A stretch of DNA of 64,000 nt from Polytrichum commune (GCA_950295325.1 OX485803.1:20646001-20710000); one strand, 5' to 3'; positions 45,586 through 57,540 are shown, numbered from the stretch's first letter. The notes: generated from the letters alone by a model not told the origin. Numbers and translations: made by a program.

Positions 45586-47595
45586 TAAACTTTTGATTTA
45601 GTATGACAAATGTCTAGTGTGACCCACACTATTCATGATCAATCCACACAACCGTCTTGTAAAGATTGAATGATAATTAGAGAGATTGTCACATGACACT
45701 TGGTGCTACACGACAAGTCGTAAAAACCACTCTAATCAACATGACACGCCAATTTCTAGTGTCAAACTCAGTCAATATGTTACTATAGTGTTGGATAGGA
45801 ATATGAAGCACATAACATGCTAGGCAACCACTAAGTTGCAAACCACATGAGTTTTAATAAATGTGGTCCACACTAATTATCATAGCTTGTATACTTTAAG
45901 GGTATTGATAAGTTATAGTTGCTCAAGTGTCTTGATTAGAGACAACATTTAGATGGTTAAGTATTGAATCAAGTTTGAGATGACAACTTGGATTTTAGAA
46001 TGCTTTGTAACATCCTCTTGAGGATAATGTATCTTGGTGGGTATCATGGGAGGTGGGTAAGAACTCATCTATGTAAATTTGTAGTTACTTATTCTCTATT
46101 AGATCTCACCAACCTAAGTTGGGATTTTCAATACTAAATATTATATTATATATTCATAAATGGATTTAAAGGTTAATGTGTTTAATTTCCATTTCATCCT
46201 CCCCCATCCTAGCCATTATTGTACTTTACAAGCATTATGGAACTATTATAATAGTGTGTATGTGCACTACACTGCTTGTGTTGATTATTTTTTTCATAAT
46301 TTGAAGAGATATGGCTTGTACTATTAGATAAGTGGTAGCTAAACAACATATTGTAGAACATGCGCAACATATCTATGAAGGGTTGTATTTGGCATGCCAA
46401 ATTGACAAAGCAGCTAGCTGGACCATGTTGTTTGGCTACCACTTTACACTTAGTGTCTACTCCAGATGAGAAAATGCATTCAAAATATAGAAATTAAATC
46501 ATTTGTGCTTCAACAATGTCACACACTGACTAAAGAAAATCACCCCACTCATTGCACACTTATGCTTGTCCACAAGAAGAAGAAGCACTCTCTTTGGTGA
46601 TTATTTCAACTCATCAAGTTAGGTGAATCCTATGTGGTGACTCTTCCTAACCCTTAAATGTTTATAGGACTCATTATGGGCCTCAAGGTGTCATATGAAT
46701 GGGTTTGAGCTTTTTAAGGACAAAAGTATTATTGGAGAAGTGAGTTGACTTCAAATGGAGGGCTTAATGAATTCTAGAGTCATTTCTTTATGAATAATTG
46801 TTATTGGAAATGATTGAAAGATAACATTTATATGCTTGAAAATTGTAGACATGCTTGTGTTGCGGAGAAAGCCACATTCCTTGTCTTTATACATCGAGAA
46901 TCTACGAATCATATATACACTACAGTTAATTAATGTGCATCTTTCTACACAAACTCTAAACTATATTTAACACAATATGGCACAAGAGAACAAGTTGAAA
47001 TAAAATCATTTGTGGCAACAAAGATCACATATACTACATATAGAAAGAAAACTAACACTAGCGTGTTCCTTTTTCTTTTTTTGGTATTGATTCTCATTCA
47101 AAACATAAGTATTAGACTCATCAAAACAACATAATTGGTATGTATTATTTCAATTGGAACAATGCATATATACAAACTCGGTTATTGGAAGCTATAAGCT
47201 TGTATCAATGACCAAGACTCAACTACATACCATGTCTATCTATTCAATGTTGTCAAATATGACTCTATTTCTTCTACCCCTTTTTAAGGGGTACCACTAG
47301 ATGTGATATTAATATCATTGACTAAATTAAACAATAGTTCAATACTTGTTGGAAGTTGTTCAAATCTTCACTTATCCTTTATTACCCCCCCCCCCCCTCC
47401 CCTTACCCTAAGTCCTTTGACAGATTGTTGTCGTTGTCGTCGTTGTCGTTGTTGTTCCTTTTCTCTTCTTGAGACAAGAGGCCAATAAGCCAATGCCAAG
47501 AATAAATCAAGAAACAAGAAGACACTCCCACTTAGAGGGGATGCACTTATAGTTGAGTGGTTTTGACACAAGACTTGTAGTCAAACTAGACACCA
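45586..47595. other. Unassigned intergenic DNA
   Basis: No gene recognised over 2 kb. Contains a C-run at 47385-47397 followed by a TTGTCG-type trinucleotide tract (47424-47456), which creates the spurious ORFs there. Confidence 0.45.
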
Positions 47596-47604
47596 AAAAT
47601 ACAT

Positions 47605-47849
47605 GGGAGAGGGAATTATCATATACGAGTGTACCTTTTATTCATCCAACAAAAAAGCCTTGAAATAGTATGCACCCTAGAGGTTACTCTTTTAAGTTGA
47701 ATTGACAGATGGAACTAGTTCTAAAGACCCTGAATCAATCTACTCGAGGTCATTTCAAATGAATCGCCAACAAACCTACAGGGGTCCACGTTATTGTGTT
47801 GCATGAATGAGAGGTACACTTGCATACAACAATTCTCTTTCTCCAAAAA
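47605..47849. mobile_element. Mutator-like MITE (about 245 bp)
   Basis: Left end GAGAGGGAATTATCATATAC; the inverted right end is GGAGAAAGAGAATTGTTGTA. Both run into GTGTACC and matching internal text with 6116-6353 (GTTCTAAAGACCC, GAGGTCAT, TGAATCGCCAACA-like). Flanks carry AAAATACAT at 47596-47604 and 47850-47858, a 9-bp match made slightly uncertain by an adjacent A-run. Confidence 0.78.
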
Positions 47850-47858
47850 AAAATACAT

Positions 47859-48240
47859 ATGTAGGAGAATGAAATCAAACTATGTCTTCATACTATATTA
47901 ACCATTGTTCAGTTCAATAGTGTAATCAAGTGGAAAAAACCCAGACATGTGATCATTTGAAGAAGAAAAATAGAAAATACACACTTCAAATTCTCGTAAC
48001 TTTTCAACCTCAACTCCAACTCCAATTGTGGAACTTGAAATGATAATCTTCATGATTCACAACTCCAAATCGGGTGAAACAGTCCCCAACAGCTGAAACT
48101 AGGCATGGAGTTCAAAGCCTAGGGCCGCATGATGCATGCCTTAGCTCATCTTGCACAAGATTTGTGGGGGGCGGATATAAAGCACTTTAATAGACGAATG
48201 AATGGAGTCAAGCAGGCCTCCAATCATTCCACATTCAGGT
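47859..48240. other. Unassigned spacer
   Basis: No gene or repeat identified. Confidence 0.4.
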
Positions 48241-48262
48241 GGGTGGGTGGGTGGGTGGGTGG
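48241..48262 (+). repeat. (GGGT)n tract, G-quadruplex motif
   Basis: GGGTGGGTGGGTGGGTGGG gives five G-triplets separated by single T residues, the shortest-loop class of G-quadruplex sequence. It lies about 100 bp left of the pogo-type transposon. Confidence 0.9.
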
Positions 48263-48359
48263 AGGGGTTGGTTTTTAGCCAGCCTAGTGGGATCTTGGGC
48301 TGTTGTCTTTGTTTTATAAGGTAGAGGGTTCTTAAACCAACACTTTAAGCTATTGGCTA

Positions 48360-49325
48360 CAGTCTACCCTCTATAAATGTTAACCCTCGGGAGTGGATCA
48401 AAGTTAACATTTATAGAGGTGTTAACAGTTAACAATCATAAAATTACTTTTTGGAGCAATATACAAATCTTAACATTTATAAATATAAGAAATTGTGAAG
48501 AGTCCTTGTGAGAGAATACCATTCATAAAATTGCAAACCCAATCAAAACTTTATTCAATATCAAGTTTACAAATCACGGGTGAAGTATGAATCAATGGTT
48601 CTTTGGTGAGATTCATCTGCATGCACAACTTGCAAATATTTCTCAATCTGCACCAACAAACCCACATACTTGGACACATCACATGAACGTGATTCCACGT
48701 ACCTTCTAATGGTACCAAAACTAGATTGCAAGTCACTATAAGATGGAATGGGTTCCACCTCACACTCCTCTCCCTCACAATCATCATCTGAGACATTAGA
48801 AGTCCCACCAATAGAGCCTAAAACATCCCATACATCCTCTTCGGTGACCTCATATGGATTGTTCAAATCAAAGTCTAATTCGTATTGCACATACTCTTGT
48901 GCCTCCATTCTTGAACTTCCATCACTAGAACTATTAGTAGCCAAACCTAGTCTTTCCAAAAGACTAGTTAACTCCTGCAATTCCACTTGAGGGTTTGGAA
49001 TGGAAACTCCATTCAAATCAGGTAGTAGGAGCATACCGGTATGTCTCCAACAATGATAAATCACATTAGATGTGACTTTCAACCTCCATGGTGAGAGAGA
49101 GAGAGAGAGAGGAATGTAACTAGATGTGTAGTTTTTATCATCCATATTATGGTTGTATTTCATTAGTTAACATTTATAGAGTCAAATTTACAAAGAAGGG
49201 AGTACCATTTTGTTAACAGTTAACACGTTTAACATTTATAGTGTGCAATATGTGGGGAGTAGAAGAAAGTTAACATTTAGAGAGGGTTAACACTTATAGG
49301 TGTAACATTTATAGAGGGTGGACTG
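48360..49325 (-). mobile_element. Non-autonomous pogo/Tigger-type DNA transposon (966 bp)
   Basis: Left end CAGTCTACCCTCTATAAATG; the inverted right end is CAGTCCACCCTCTATAAATG. Both are flanked by TA (48358-48359 and 49326-49327). CAGT starts, a CCTCTATAAAT block and a TA duplication are hallmarks of plant pogo-like (Lemi/Emigrant-type) Tc1/mariner elements. Multiple GTTAACATTTATAGAG copies sit just inside both ends. The interior carries only the C-terminal part of a transposase on the minus strand, so the element is an internal-deletion derivative needing a partner in trans. Confidence 0.92.
48567..49163 (-). pseudogene. Truncated pogo/Tigger-type transposase (C-terminal part), 198 codons
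   Basis: This is the longest ORF in the window. Residues from about 27 on look like the end of a DDE_1 (Tigger/CENP-B-like) transposase: WRLKVTSNVIYHCWRHTGML is the helix after the third catalytic acidic residue, followed by an acidic, Ser-rich tail and a terminal QRTIDSYFTRDL. The catalytic DDE residues and the N-terminal DNA-binding domain are absent. The first 26 residues come from a GA microsatellite (49092-49112) and terminal-repeat sequence, so the ATG at 49163 is not the native start. The open frame suggests recent deletion or chance preservation. Confidence 0.8.
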
Positions 49326-49327
49326 TA

Positions 49328-50130
49328 TGTGGTTGATATATTTAAAAAAATCATAGTAGCCTTTGGCTAAACATAGGTATAAAGAAAGAAAGAAAGACAA
49401 AATGACCTCAATGGAATATTCCAAATTCAAGACACCAACTTCCATAAACCGATCCCTAGGCCCTGAGTATGACAACCTTGCATATGATCAAGATCCCCAT
49501 CTTCATTGCCTACAACCAACACAACATAGTTGGGTACTAGACTAGACCCCAACACGGTCACCTCCATGATCCCACCCGGTTCGGTAGTGGAACCATCCCC
49601 TTGAATAATAGATACCAACCCCCTTGCATCCTAGGTACCGCCCCCCTTGCCGCCTAGAACCGATCCCCTTTATACCCATAACCAACCTGCTTTGTACCCA
49701 TAACCGATCACCTTGCCTTTGTGGGCCTACCTCCTTGGCTTTGTGCACTTGAACCGTCCCCAACCCGAGATAGAGTGGAGGTGTTACCTACCCTATATGG
49801 AGATAGTGGAGGCCGGTATGTGGTGGCACCACTAATGGCACCTAAGCTCGTTACTCTGTGGGCCCATGCACTCCTTTTCCATGGGGAACGATTCAATGTA
49901 GTAGTGTGTTGGTGATTGGGAGGCGTTTATAGGTGTTGCTTTTGGATGGCATGTTGGTTTTAGCACCCTGTACCTTAAAGTCTAGGCGGGTTATAATGAG
50001 TAGCTACATTCAGGATGATGCATCACTACATATATAGATGAGGTCTAGATTCCCTTATTACAAATTATATGTGTGTATATATATAGTCATCACCGCTAGA
50101 GTCCGTGGCTCCATACACACAAACAACATT
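49328..50130. other. Unassigned intergenic DNA
   Basis: An (AAAG)n run at 49380-49395 and a stretch at 49560-49760 with repeated ACCGATCCCC-like or CCTTG motifs (loosely repeated every 30-40 bp) produce ORFs on both strands. No gene recognised. Confidence 0.4.
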
Positions 50131-50133
50131 GTA

Positions 50134-50357
50134 CCACACTGATTTATTTCAATTAGAGCGTGTTATTATTTAGAGTTACGCAACACAATAACGTCTCACT
50201 CAAGAGTTTAATTTTTACTAACAAAAATTCAATAGGTTGTTTGAACATTAGAGAACACAAATGATTTTGCTTGGTGGAATATTACATTCTCAATAAACAA
50301 TTATAGCATTGCATAACTTCAAATAATAACATTCACCAATTGGGATAATTAGTGTAC
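50134..50357. mobile_element. TIR element family J, short copy
   Basis: Left CCACACTGATTTATTTCAAT, right ACCAATTGGGATAATTAGTGT, inverted with respect to each other. The interior AAATTCAATAGGTTGTTTGAA is the inverse of text in the copies at 23512 and 60281. Confidence 0.65.
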
Positions 50358-50860
50358 TAGAAAGCCTACACACACCCCCAAACACAATTAAGAAATCAAT
50401 GAAAGCTATGCACCATATTGCAACAACATGCCTCATGTACCTAGTCCCAAATGAGCTTAAGATGTATAATAAACAAGAGCCCATACAACCTTCCCTCACA
50501 AGAATTGTATTCATAATACTAACCAAGTACCCAAATCGAACCCTCCTACCGCAAGACTAGGTAGTAAACCCTACCCTTATTATAAGGAAACTCTTGAATA
50601 GAATAGGGGTGACGGGCTCAAATTAACGGTGGTGGCAGCATCATCAACATCAGTACATGAAGAGGCCTAGTCTTGCAGAAAGCAACTCCCATTCCCACAA
50701 GCATATGGTATGTTTGGTTTCAAATGAGGTATATGGGTGCTATTTAGTTAGTATGTATGCTGTGTGGGTGTTATTTGGTTCATTTCCATTCTTCAAATTC
50801 TACTGATTAGATTTACACAATGAAACATTTGGTGCATCCACAAATTTACAATGGAGCATC
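50358..50860. other. Unassigned spacer
   Basis: No gene or repeat identified. Confidence 0.4.
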
Positions 50861-50892
<32 letters not shown>

Positions 50893-50893
50893 A
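50861..50893 (+). repeat. (CAA)n microsatellite
   Basis: About eleven CAA units, immediately before a family G copy. Confidence 0.9.
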
Positions 50894-50929
50894 AACGGAT
50901 TGAATTTCAAACCTCCCATGATTTAGTTA

Positions 50930-51450
50930 TGTTTATCAAAGTGTATGTTTGTTGATTCCCTAATTGTATAGATAGGTCTTTCCGGTCAGGTTCACTATTG
51001 AATGTAGAGTAGTTAATAATGAAATTTTAAGACGTAGTTCAATCTCTTTTAAGCATGTGCCTTAATGTTGTTCACCTCACCACACACAGATCAAATGTAG
51101 GTGTTAAAATTCAGAAAAATAACCCAACTTCTACCAATCAAACGTACACAATGAAACTTGTGTTGCATTAGCAAAAATTGGATTGAAAATCATATCTCCC
51201 TTGATTTAGTTATTTATTGAGAGTGCATGTCTGCTAATTCTTTAAATGAATGTTTAGCCCCCCACCCCCTAGTCCCCCCAATTGTGTTGACTATTAAGTC
51301 TAGAATGGGCAACAAATTATGAGCACGTGATCTAATCTCTTTTAAGCACGGATCTTGTTGAGCTCTGTTCTTAGATCTAAACTAACCACTCAAATCTAGG
51401 TGTCCAATTAAGAATAACCAAATAAGGCCCACTTACCTTAAGGTACATGT
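50930..51450 (-). repeat. Dispersed repeat family G, two copies in tandem
   Basis: 50930-51140 and 51200-51440 repeat the same series (GATTTAGTTAT, GTGCATGTCTGCTAATTC-like, CAATCTCTTTTAAGCA, TAGGTGT near AATTAAGAATAACC). The period is about 265 bp. The segment at 840-1085 is a single copy of the same unit. Confidence 0.65.
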
Positions 51451-53055
51451 ATGTGGGTTGTATGTGATTGCTATCTCTAATTGGACACTTATATTTCTAG
51501 TGGTATATGGCAAGACCTCAAAACATTCTTCTCATAGCGTACCCTTTATGTGGACACGTACATATACCAAGCTCTGTTGGAATCTATATACACTAAGCTT
51601 AGTTTTGACAAACAATGAGAGCTCATTCTGCATCTGAAAAAATGTGAAGTAGTGTTGGGACATCTAGATCAAGGTTTTTACAAGTCTATGCATGTTGGAT
51701 GCACGATACATAATCGAAGAACGCCATATGATATTTTGTGTATTTTATCTAAATTCCAAAGATAACTATAAGATGCAATTTTTCCCCCTCAAAATTGGAG
51801 TTAGGTCATAAGGATAGGAGCTATCATGGTTGATTTGTTAGCAACCACGTAGGTTGCATACATGACATTTGATGTAGAGTTAGTATTAACTTGTCAAATC
51901 ATCTTGCTTTGTTGATTTTCTTCACATTATTTTTAATTATATTTTTTTCTAAAGGGAAAAAATACCTTATTATTTGAGGTGCAATTTGGCCCCTAAAACC
52001 AAATATAAGTATTGATGTGGATGATTTCACGTGAATTGGGGCAAGATTGACAATCAACAGTATGTTAGTAAACTAATGTAAGAAATGAAGAATGTTATGG
52101 TAGTAAAGAATGGATATAATGAGAGTGGACTATGTGTTTAAAATATACCAACCCAATCTAGGTTCAATCATTAGCGCCATTGGGAGGCTTGGGTGGATCG
52201 AGGGACGCGGAAAAGGTGTCACTTGGAAGGTCTTAGGAAAATATGTGAGACCAAATGTAAGATCCCATATAATCTTTACACCCTCATTTATACATATAAA
52301 AAAATTGACGAGTTAATCGGCTCCAATGAACATATCTAAGAAAATATCCGTAGTGTTTCATCATGATCTTTTTAACTTTTGTGGAATATTTGGAGAACAC
52401 ACATATTAACTATAACCCCCGCCCCCAAAACAAAAACAAAAACAAAAACCCCATTAACCACACGTGGTATAAACAAAATACATCTAGTTTGCCCCCAAAA
52501 CTAGGGGGCTCGTTTGATCACTTAAAGGGGGGGGGGGAATCCATGTAGTTGCAATATAGTGCCCACAATAAGGCCACCATACCTTATATACATGCATTCA
52601 TATGTAGCTTATCATACCATTCTTCACATCCTCAACTATTTGCAACAATGACCGTGTGCAAGTGGAGAATTTGAAGGAAAATATATGAAAGTGTGTGCCA
52701 TGAGCCTTTCATAACATTATACAAGTATAGTGAGCCATTCCATTCTAAAATGAATGAACCAGAGTCAGGGCTACTAGTTTATTAGATTGATTTGCTACCA
52801 ACAAGCATCCTAGAGGTATAATTCTTGCACCTTATATGACAAATTCCCGGCCTCACCCACACGGTCACTTAATTGGATAATGTTATGTCCTTGCAAAATC
52901 TTCTTCCAAAGTAACTTATTCCTCTCTGTGTCATATTTTTTGGAGGTTTTTTTGACCTATTCTTTTCTTTTCTTTCCTTTTGGTTTTGAGGGGCTATTTT
53001 TTTTTGGGTGTAATTTGACTATGTCGAATCACGACTTGCCAATGGTCGTCTAGAG
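51451..53055. other. Unassigned AT-rich intergenic DNA
   Basis: No gene. Includes an (AAAACA)n-like stretch at 52426-52448 and an 11-G run at 52527-52537. Confidence 0.45.
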
Positions 53056-53101
53056 TGAGGGAATTATCGTGGATGAGCGTACCTCTCATCAATCCAACAT
53101 A
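53056..53101 (+). mobile_element. Mutator-like MITE end (fragment)
   Basis: GAGGGAATTATCGTGGATGA followed by GTACCTCTCAT matches the terminal repeat of 6116-6353, and internal text to about 53150 (CCCTATAAGTTTGTTGCCGA) matches the split copy at 4705. A possible right end, GAGAGGTACACTACAC, lies near 54173, which would make this a copy filled with other repeats. Confidence 0.5.
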
Positions 53102-53164
53102 AAAACTCCAATCCCTATAAGTTTGTTGCCGATTCATTTCAATTGACCTCGGTAGAAAATTGAA

Positions 53165-53772
53165 CGGGGAGAACCAACCGTTGGTTACATATTAATTGGT
53201 TGAGTTTGAGAAACAACTGGTTCAAGTTCAACACTTTAAGAAAGTTGCCCATCGCTGTAGAGGAATTCATAAACACACCTCAATCAATAAATAAAACCTG
53301 AAAGATGTCAACATGTAACCTGTCAGACTTGGACACACTAGGACCTTGACCGATTATGCCCCAAAATCTCCCAAACACAACGGTAGGCTAACACAGATTT
53401 GGGCAAACCAACCCATACACTCATTCCTTGTTGGATGCCTAAACCCTTGCCTCCAAAAAACCAATGTATGGATTGGTTCGCCCCCGCCGCTAACACGGGG
53501 TCTTCAAAACTACTTTTAGTGTCAAATCAACTAAACAAAGCAACCTCCATGCTGCATCCTATTTCATGACTTTTACAAACGAATGGGGAGAACCGACCGC
53601 TAGTTACACATGAACCGGTGGAGTATGAGAAATGTGGTGAACCAGTTGAAGTTGACGGGCTTCAGGATAACCACCCGTCGGGTTAGAGGATTCCTATGGA
53701 ATATAACCCAAATTAAGTAAAGGAAAACCTAAAGACGATCACCAACATGGAATCGGGTGGAGTTGGAAACAC
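53165..53772 (+). repeat. Dispersed repeat family K, two copies
   Basis: 53165-53345 and 53580-53772 share the order GGGGAGAACC, GGTTGAGTTTGAGAAA-like, GTTCAAGTTCAA or GTTGAAGTTGAC, TAGAGGA and a closing ACTTGGACACACTAG-like phrase, as does 24588-24785. The second copy continues after the MITE at 53779 with GAACCTCGACCAGTTGAGCC (54116), equivalent to GGACCTTGACCGATTATGCC in the first. Confidence 0.65.
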
Positions 53773-53778
53773 TAGCTA

Positions 53779-54101
53779 CACTAAATATGATTTTTAGTGT
53801 TTGATACACTAAATACGAACAAATACACTAAATATCACTAATCCTATGAAAGTAAGTAACATTAAATGTAGACTCAAACACTAAATATCAACTATGGTAA
53901 TATGTGAAAATTACATGCACGAATTTAGTGTTAGTAAGGATATGAAAAAAATTAACAATGATACAAGGAGAAAGGAGGTGGCAGTAGCGAAGGTGGCAGC
54001 GCATTTATGTCTAACACTAATTATCAAAATATTAAAAATTAGTGTTGAACATGATAGGATGATAACAACACTAACTTTAATCAAACATCAAATATTTAGT
54101 G
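53779..54101. mobile_element. MITE, TTTAGTGT family, copy B (323 bp)
   Basis: Ends CACTAAATATG and ATATTTAGTG. TAGCTA is found on both sides (53773-53778 and 54102-54107), though as a palindrome this may be partly chance. The body matches copy A at 35741. It interrupts a family K repeat, so it is the younger of the two. Confidence 0.75.
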
Positions 54102-54107
54102 TAGCTA

Positions 54108-54263
54108 CCTAGCTAGAACCTCGACCAGTTGAGCCCAACAACCCCCCTGGACACGGGTTACGAGGCATGGAACGAGAGGTACACTACACTACACTAGGTT
54201 CACATATATGTAGAAGAAGGGAATTCCCTCTGCCCCCGGAGCCTCCTCTGACTACTGCTAGAC

Positions 54264-54302
<39 letters not shown>

Positions 54303-55379
54303 GGAGGTGGCTGCCCACCGGAGGGGCACGTGGGTTGGGGGGGGGTCTTTTCTTTGGAGATTTGAAAACGGTGGTGAAGGGGGGATATATATACATATAT
54401 GGACAAGGAACATGAATTCCGTCTTTTTGAGGAGTCTCTTCCCCCCCTCTTTCCCCTCTCCTCTCGGCGGGGGGCTTGACTTATTAGGCTTTGATTCCCA
54501 TGCCATGGCCTCCCCTCCCCTCCCCTCAAAAGCTAAGCTACACGAGGAGGGAGGGTGTACGGATGGGATCCCACATGATATTGGCTTCCTATGTATGTTT
54601 CTTCATGTGTCACCCAACCCACCCGCTTCTCTCTCTCTGCTCCAGCCCAGCCGCTCCAATCCAAGTGATCAACGAACATACTTACGACACTTTGTCTTGC
54701 TTGTGTCACGTCCTCGTTAACTTATCCCTTTCCAATCACACTAAAGAGTATGTGCCATATGAGTATCATCAGCCCACCTCCCTCCCTCTTCTACCAGTAC
54801 TACTTGTTGTTGTTGTTGTTGTTGTTATTATTATTATCCCCCCCCCCTCCCTCCCTTTTCCCCATCCCTACTAGGCCTGCTTTCATAGTTTGTACGTATA
54901 TGTGCAGTGTCCGGGGACATTTTTGGGGGGCATGATCGGTCGAGATTCTCGTGTTTCCAAGTCTAGCCGGTTATTGTGTTGGCATCTTTCATTTTTGTGG
55001 GTGTTAAAGTGGAGTATATTTCATAGATTCGTCTAAAATGATGGGTAATTTTCCAAAAGTTTTGAATTTTGATCGGTTATTACTCAAACTCATCCAATTC
55101 ATTTGTACCTAGCAACTGGTTGTTCCCATTCATTGTTCATACACAAATATGCCTTTTTACATAGCCGCGACGGTGTTTGTGGGCATGGGTCAGTGCAAAA
55201 GGAGCATGAATGTAAGCAAGCTTTAAACAAGCGCTTTTAGTTTTGCACCCACTTCTTGTAGGTTGTGAAACACACAATTAGTGCGAGATGATTGCCGGTT
55301 GCCAATTCCCAAATCATATGTGTGGTCATTTCTCTCATCATTTTTTTGGGTTGATATGAATATTTCATTCATTACTGAA
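54108..55379. other. Microsatellite-rich, GC-richer stretch
   Basis: Contains (GAAA)n at 54265-54303, C- and G-rich tracts around 54440-54530, (TTG)n/(TTA)n at 54804-54837 and a C-run near 54838. A TATATATACATATATGG motif lies at 54384-54401. All large overlapping ORFs (up to 137 codons) arise from these low-complexity tracts. A promoter or UTR region is possible but unsupported. Confidence 0.4.
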
Positions 55380-55540
55380 ACAAAGATTCTTGAATTTAAC
55401 AAACGCTCATATAGGTGTGCTTGAATATGTTGAACATTGAGCGTAGAATAATTATCAAAATTTGGGCATGTAGTCCAATCACTTTTCAACACACATCTTT
55501 CTGGTGTCTGTTGATATATCGACACCTAGGTGTTTGATAG
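55380..55540 (-). repeat. Dispersed repeat family G fragment
   Basis: GGGCATGTAGTCCAATCAC, TTTCTGGTGTCTGTTGATAT and GACACCTAGGTGT in the inverted order of the family. Confidence 0.5.
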
Positions 55541-56299
55541 GAAAAGGTAATGAGTAAGGGCCTAAATTTAACGTCTACCGCCCCCCTCCAACCCAAAAAA
55601 ATGACCCTCTTAGCAAATTCCATGAATAGGATATAGTAGGGGTGACTTGTGGTCTTGAAACCCAAATTAGGAATCAAAATTTTGATATATGAGCTATAAC
55701 ATCTTCAATCACACAATCGTGAAGAAATGTGTTTCCATTAGGATTGTAGGTTAGGGCTTCCCTTCGCAATTGAGACCTACACACACATAATGATGGGGTT
55801 TCATGAGTAGCCAAGATGGATACAAGAAAGAGAAGGTTTTGCTTTTATGCTGGAGGACAGCGTCCTTAATGTCACAACATTATATTTCATCAAGTGCTCT
55901 AAATGATTCATCCACTCTTGTAACAATGAGTACGTTTCTTTTGCTCCAGTGAAGGAAGAAGTTGCAACCAGCCTTTTTATAAGTGTTACCAAAGTGTTAT
56001 AAAATTGTCCCAAATGTTACGAACTGTGTTGCTTCCCAATAGACTATGAATATCGAAGTCCTCATCTCCACTGGTATGTATACCCTTGATATGTGTTAAT
56101 CAAAGATTATTTGAACGTCCATCTTCTCATGTGAACTCCAAAGCCCTTACAGAAGTAATAAAGATGTACCCTGTCCACCTCATAAATAACGACTACACTG
56201 ATTATCCCATTTAGTGAGGGCTGGCTGATAGTGCATGTGGGGTATTAGCAAAGGTGATACTAATTTCTTTATTTTTCTCTATGAAATTAGTGCCATTAA
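55541..56299. other. Unassigned spacer with a solo family J end
   Basis: CTACACTGATTATCCCATTT at 56193-56212 is a terminal repeat of family J without a visible partner. No gene recognised. Confidence 0.45.
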
Positions 56300-56434
56300 C
56301 ATAACTTTACTCAGCATTGTGCTTTTGTTATGTGGGCCATGGGATGTTGGGAGTTCAGTCTAAATTTGAGTCATCCCATGGTTATATACTCCCAAGGTCC
56401 ACGTAACAAAAGCACAATGTTGAGTAATGTTATG
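56300..56434. mobile_element. Palindromic MITE, CATAAC family, copy 4 (135 bp)
   Basis: Arms of 39 bp with 35 matches, starting CATAACTTTACTCAGCATTG at the left. The interior adds a second inverted pair (CATGGGATG/CATCCCATGG), so the whole element can fold on itself. No target duplication was identified. Confidence 0.8.
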
Positions 56435-57540
56435 AGAAGATCTAGAGTTTCGGGAGGCTAAAATGTCTCAGTGCTTCGCGCTCATTTTGTTCTCTCTCAT
56501 TTAATCGACTTAGGATTAAGATTTTCCACAATTTTCGTCAAAGGTCATTATGAATCACGCTCAAAGTGTTTTTCGCCATTGTTTTTGTCAAGATTTGATG
56601 AGTAGCAATGCTACCATACCATTTTGCAACACCTGACATCGTTCTTGTTGTTGCACCATTGAGAATGATTCTCATAGTTGCGACTTCAAGCTTCAAAGCA
56701 CATTAGAGCACGCATTAATTTCTTGAAATGTATGAGAATTGAGCATGTTTCCATGAACTTTGTGTGTGTGTGTGTGTGTGTGACCGTGACCGTGACCTAC
56801 ATAAGATGTGAGAACTTGAGGTGGATGCAAGATTCTTATTAAAGGTGCAATTGTCAAAGAAATTCTCTCTAACTGTTATATTTCTGAATAATAAATTTCC
56901 ATGAAACAAACTCTCTCTATATGTGTTATCATGTATATTCCACATCAACACTTTTATTAATAAATAAAATAATTTGGACTCTTCTTAAAGCAAACGTACT
57001 TTGTCTAGGTGCTCGTAGGTTTTAATATCAATGACGTCAAAATATTGACACACTAACTAATGTGTATCCAATATTCAAACCCTAAATAATGTGCCAGATT
57101 GACATGGAATCATGGCTCATGCAAGTGTTAAAGTTCTTACATTAAGCCCCATAATATTCAGGATTGTAGTGATTTAGCAGTACTCAAGAGGTTGACCCAT
57201 GTTCATGTACCCACGGGGGTTGATGGTTGTATTTTACTTTTATTTGTTTATATTGTTTAGGTATGAGGTTTAACACAATGCATGGATGACAAGCACAAGC
57301 ACATACAACGGCAACGGCATAATTGAGGGTGGTTGCAACGGTTGTAGTTTACTTTCTTTGGTTTTATTTTGTTTGTGGTCACAATGTGGAAGTTGGAACC
57401 AAGAGATAACTTCAAGACCACAACATGGGATTTTCCTTTTATAGAAGTCAAGTAGGTCCATTGTTTATGGTGTGTGTTGTAACGAGCTTGGAACTATCAC
57501 TTACCCTACTTTGAAGCCAATTTGTAGGTTACACTTCTCT
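56435..57540. other. Unassigned intergenic DNA with (TG)n
   Basis: (TG)n at 56761-56782 followed by three GACCGT units. No gene recognised. Confidence 0.45.

Noticed and set aside
47535-47575. tRNA-like text (GTTGAGTGG and an ACTTGTAGT loop-like motif)
   Set aside because: No acceptor-stem pairing or B-box in the right place; a tRNA-derived SINE head could not be supported.
54184-54874. Several overlapping ORFs of 70-137 codons on both strands
   Set aside because: They are generated by (GAAA)n, C-rich and (TTG)n low-complexity tracts and contain no protein-like sequence.
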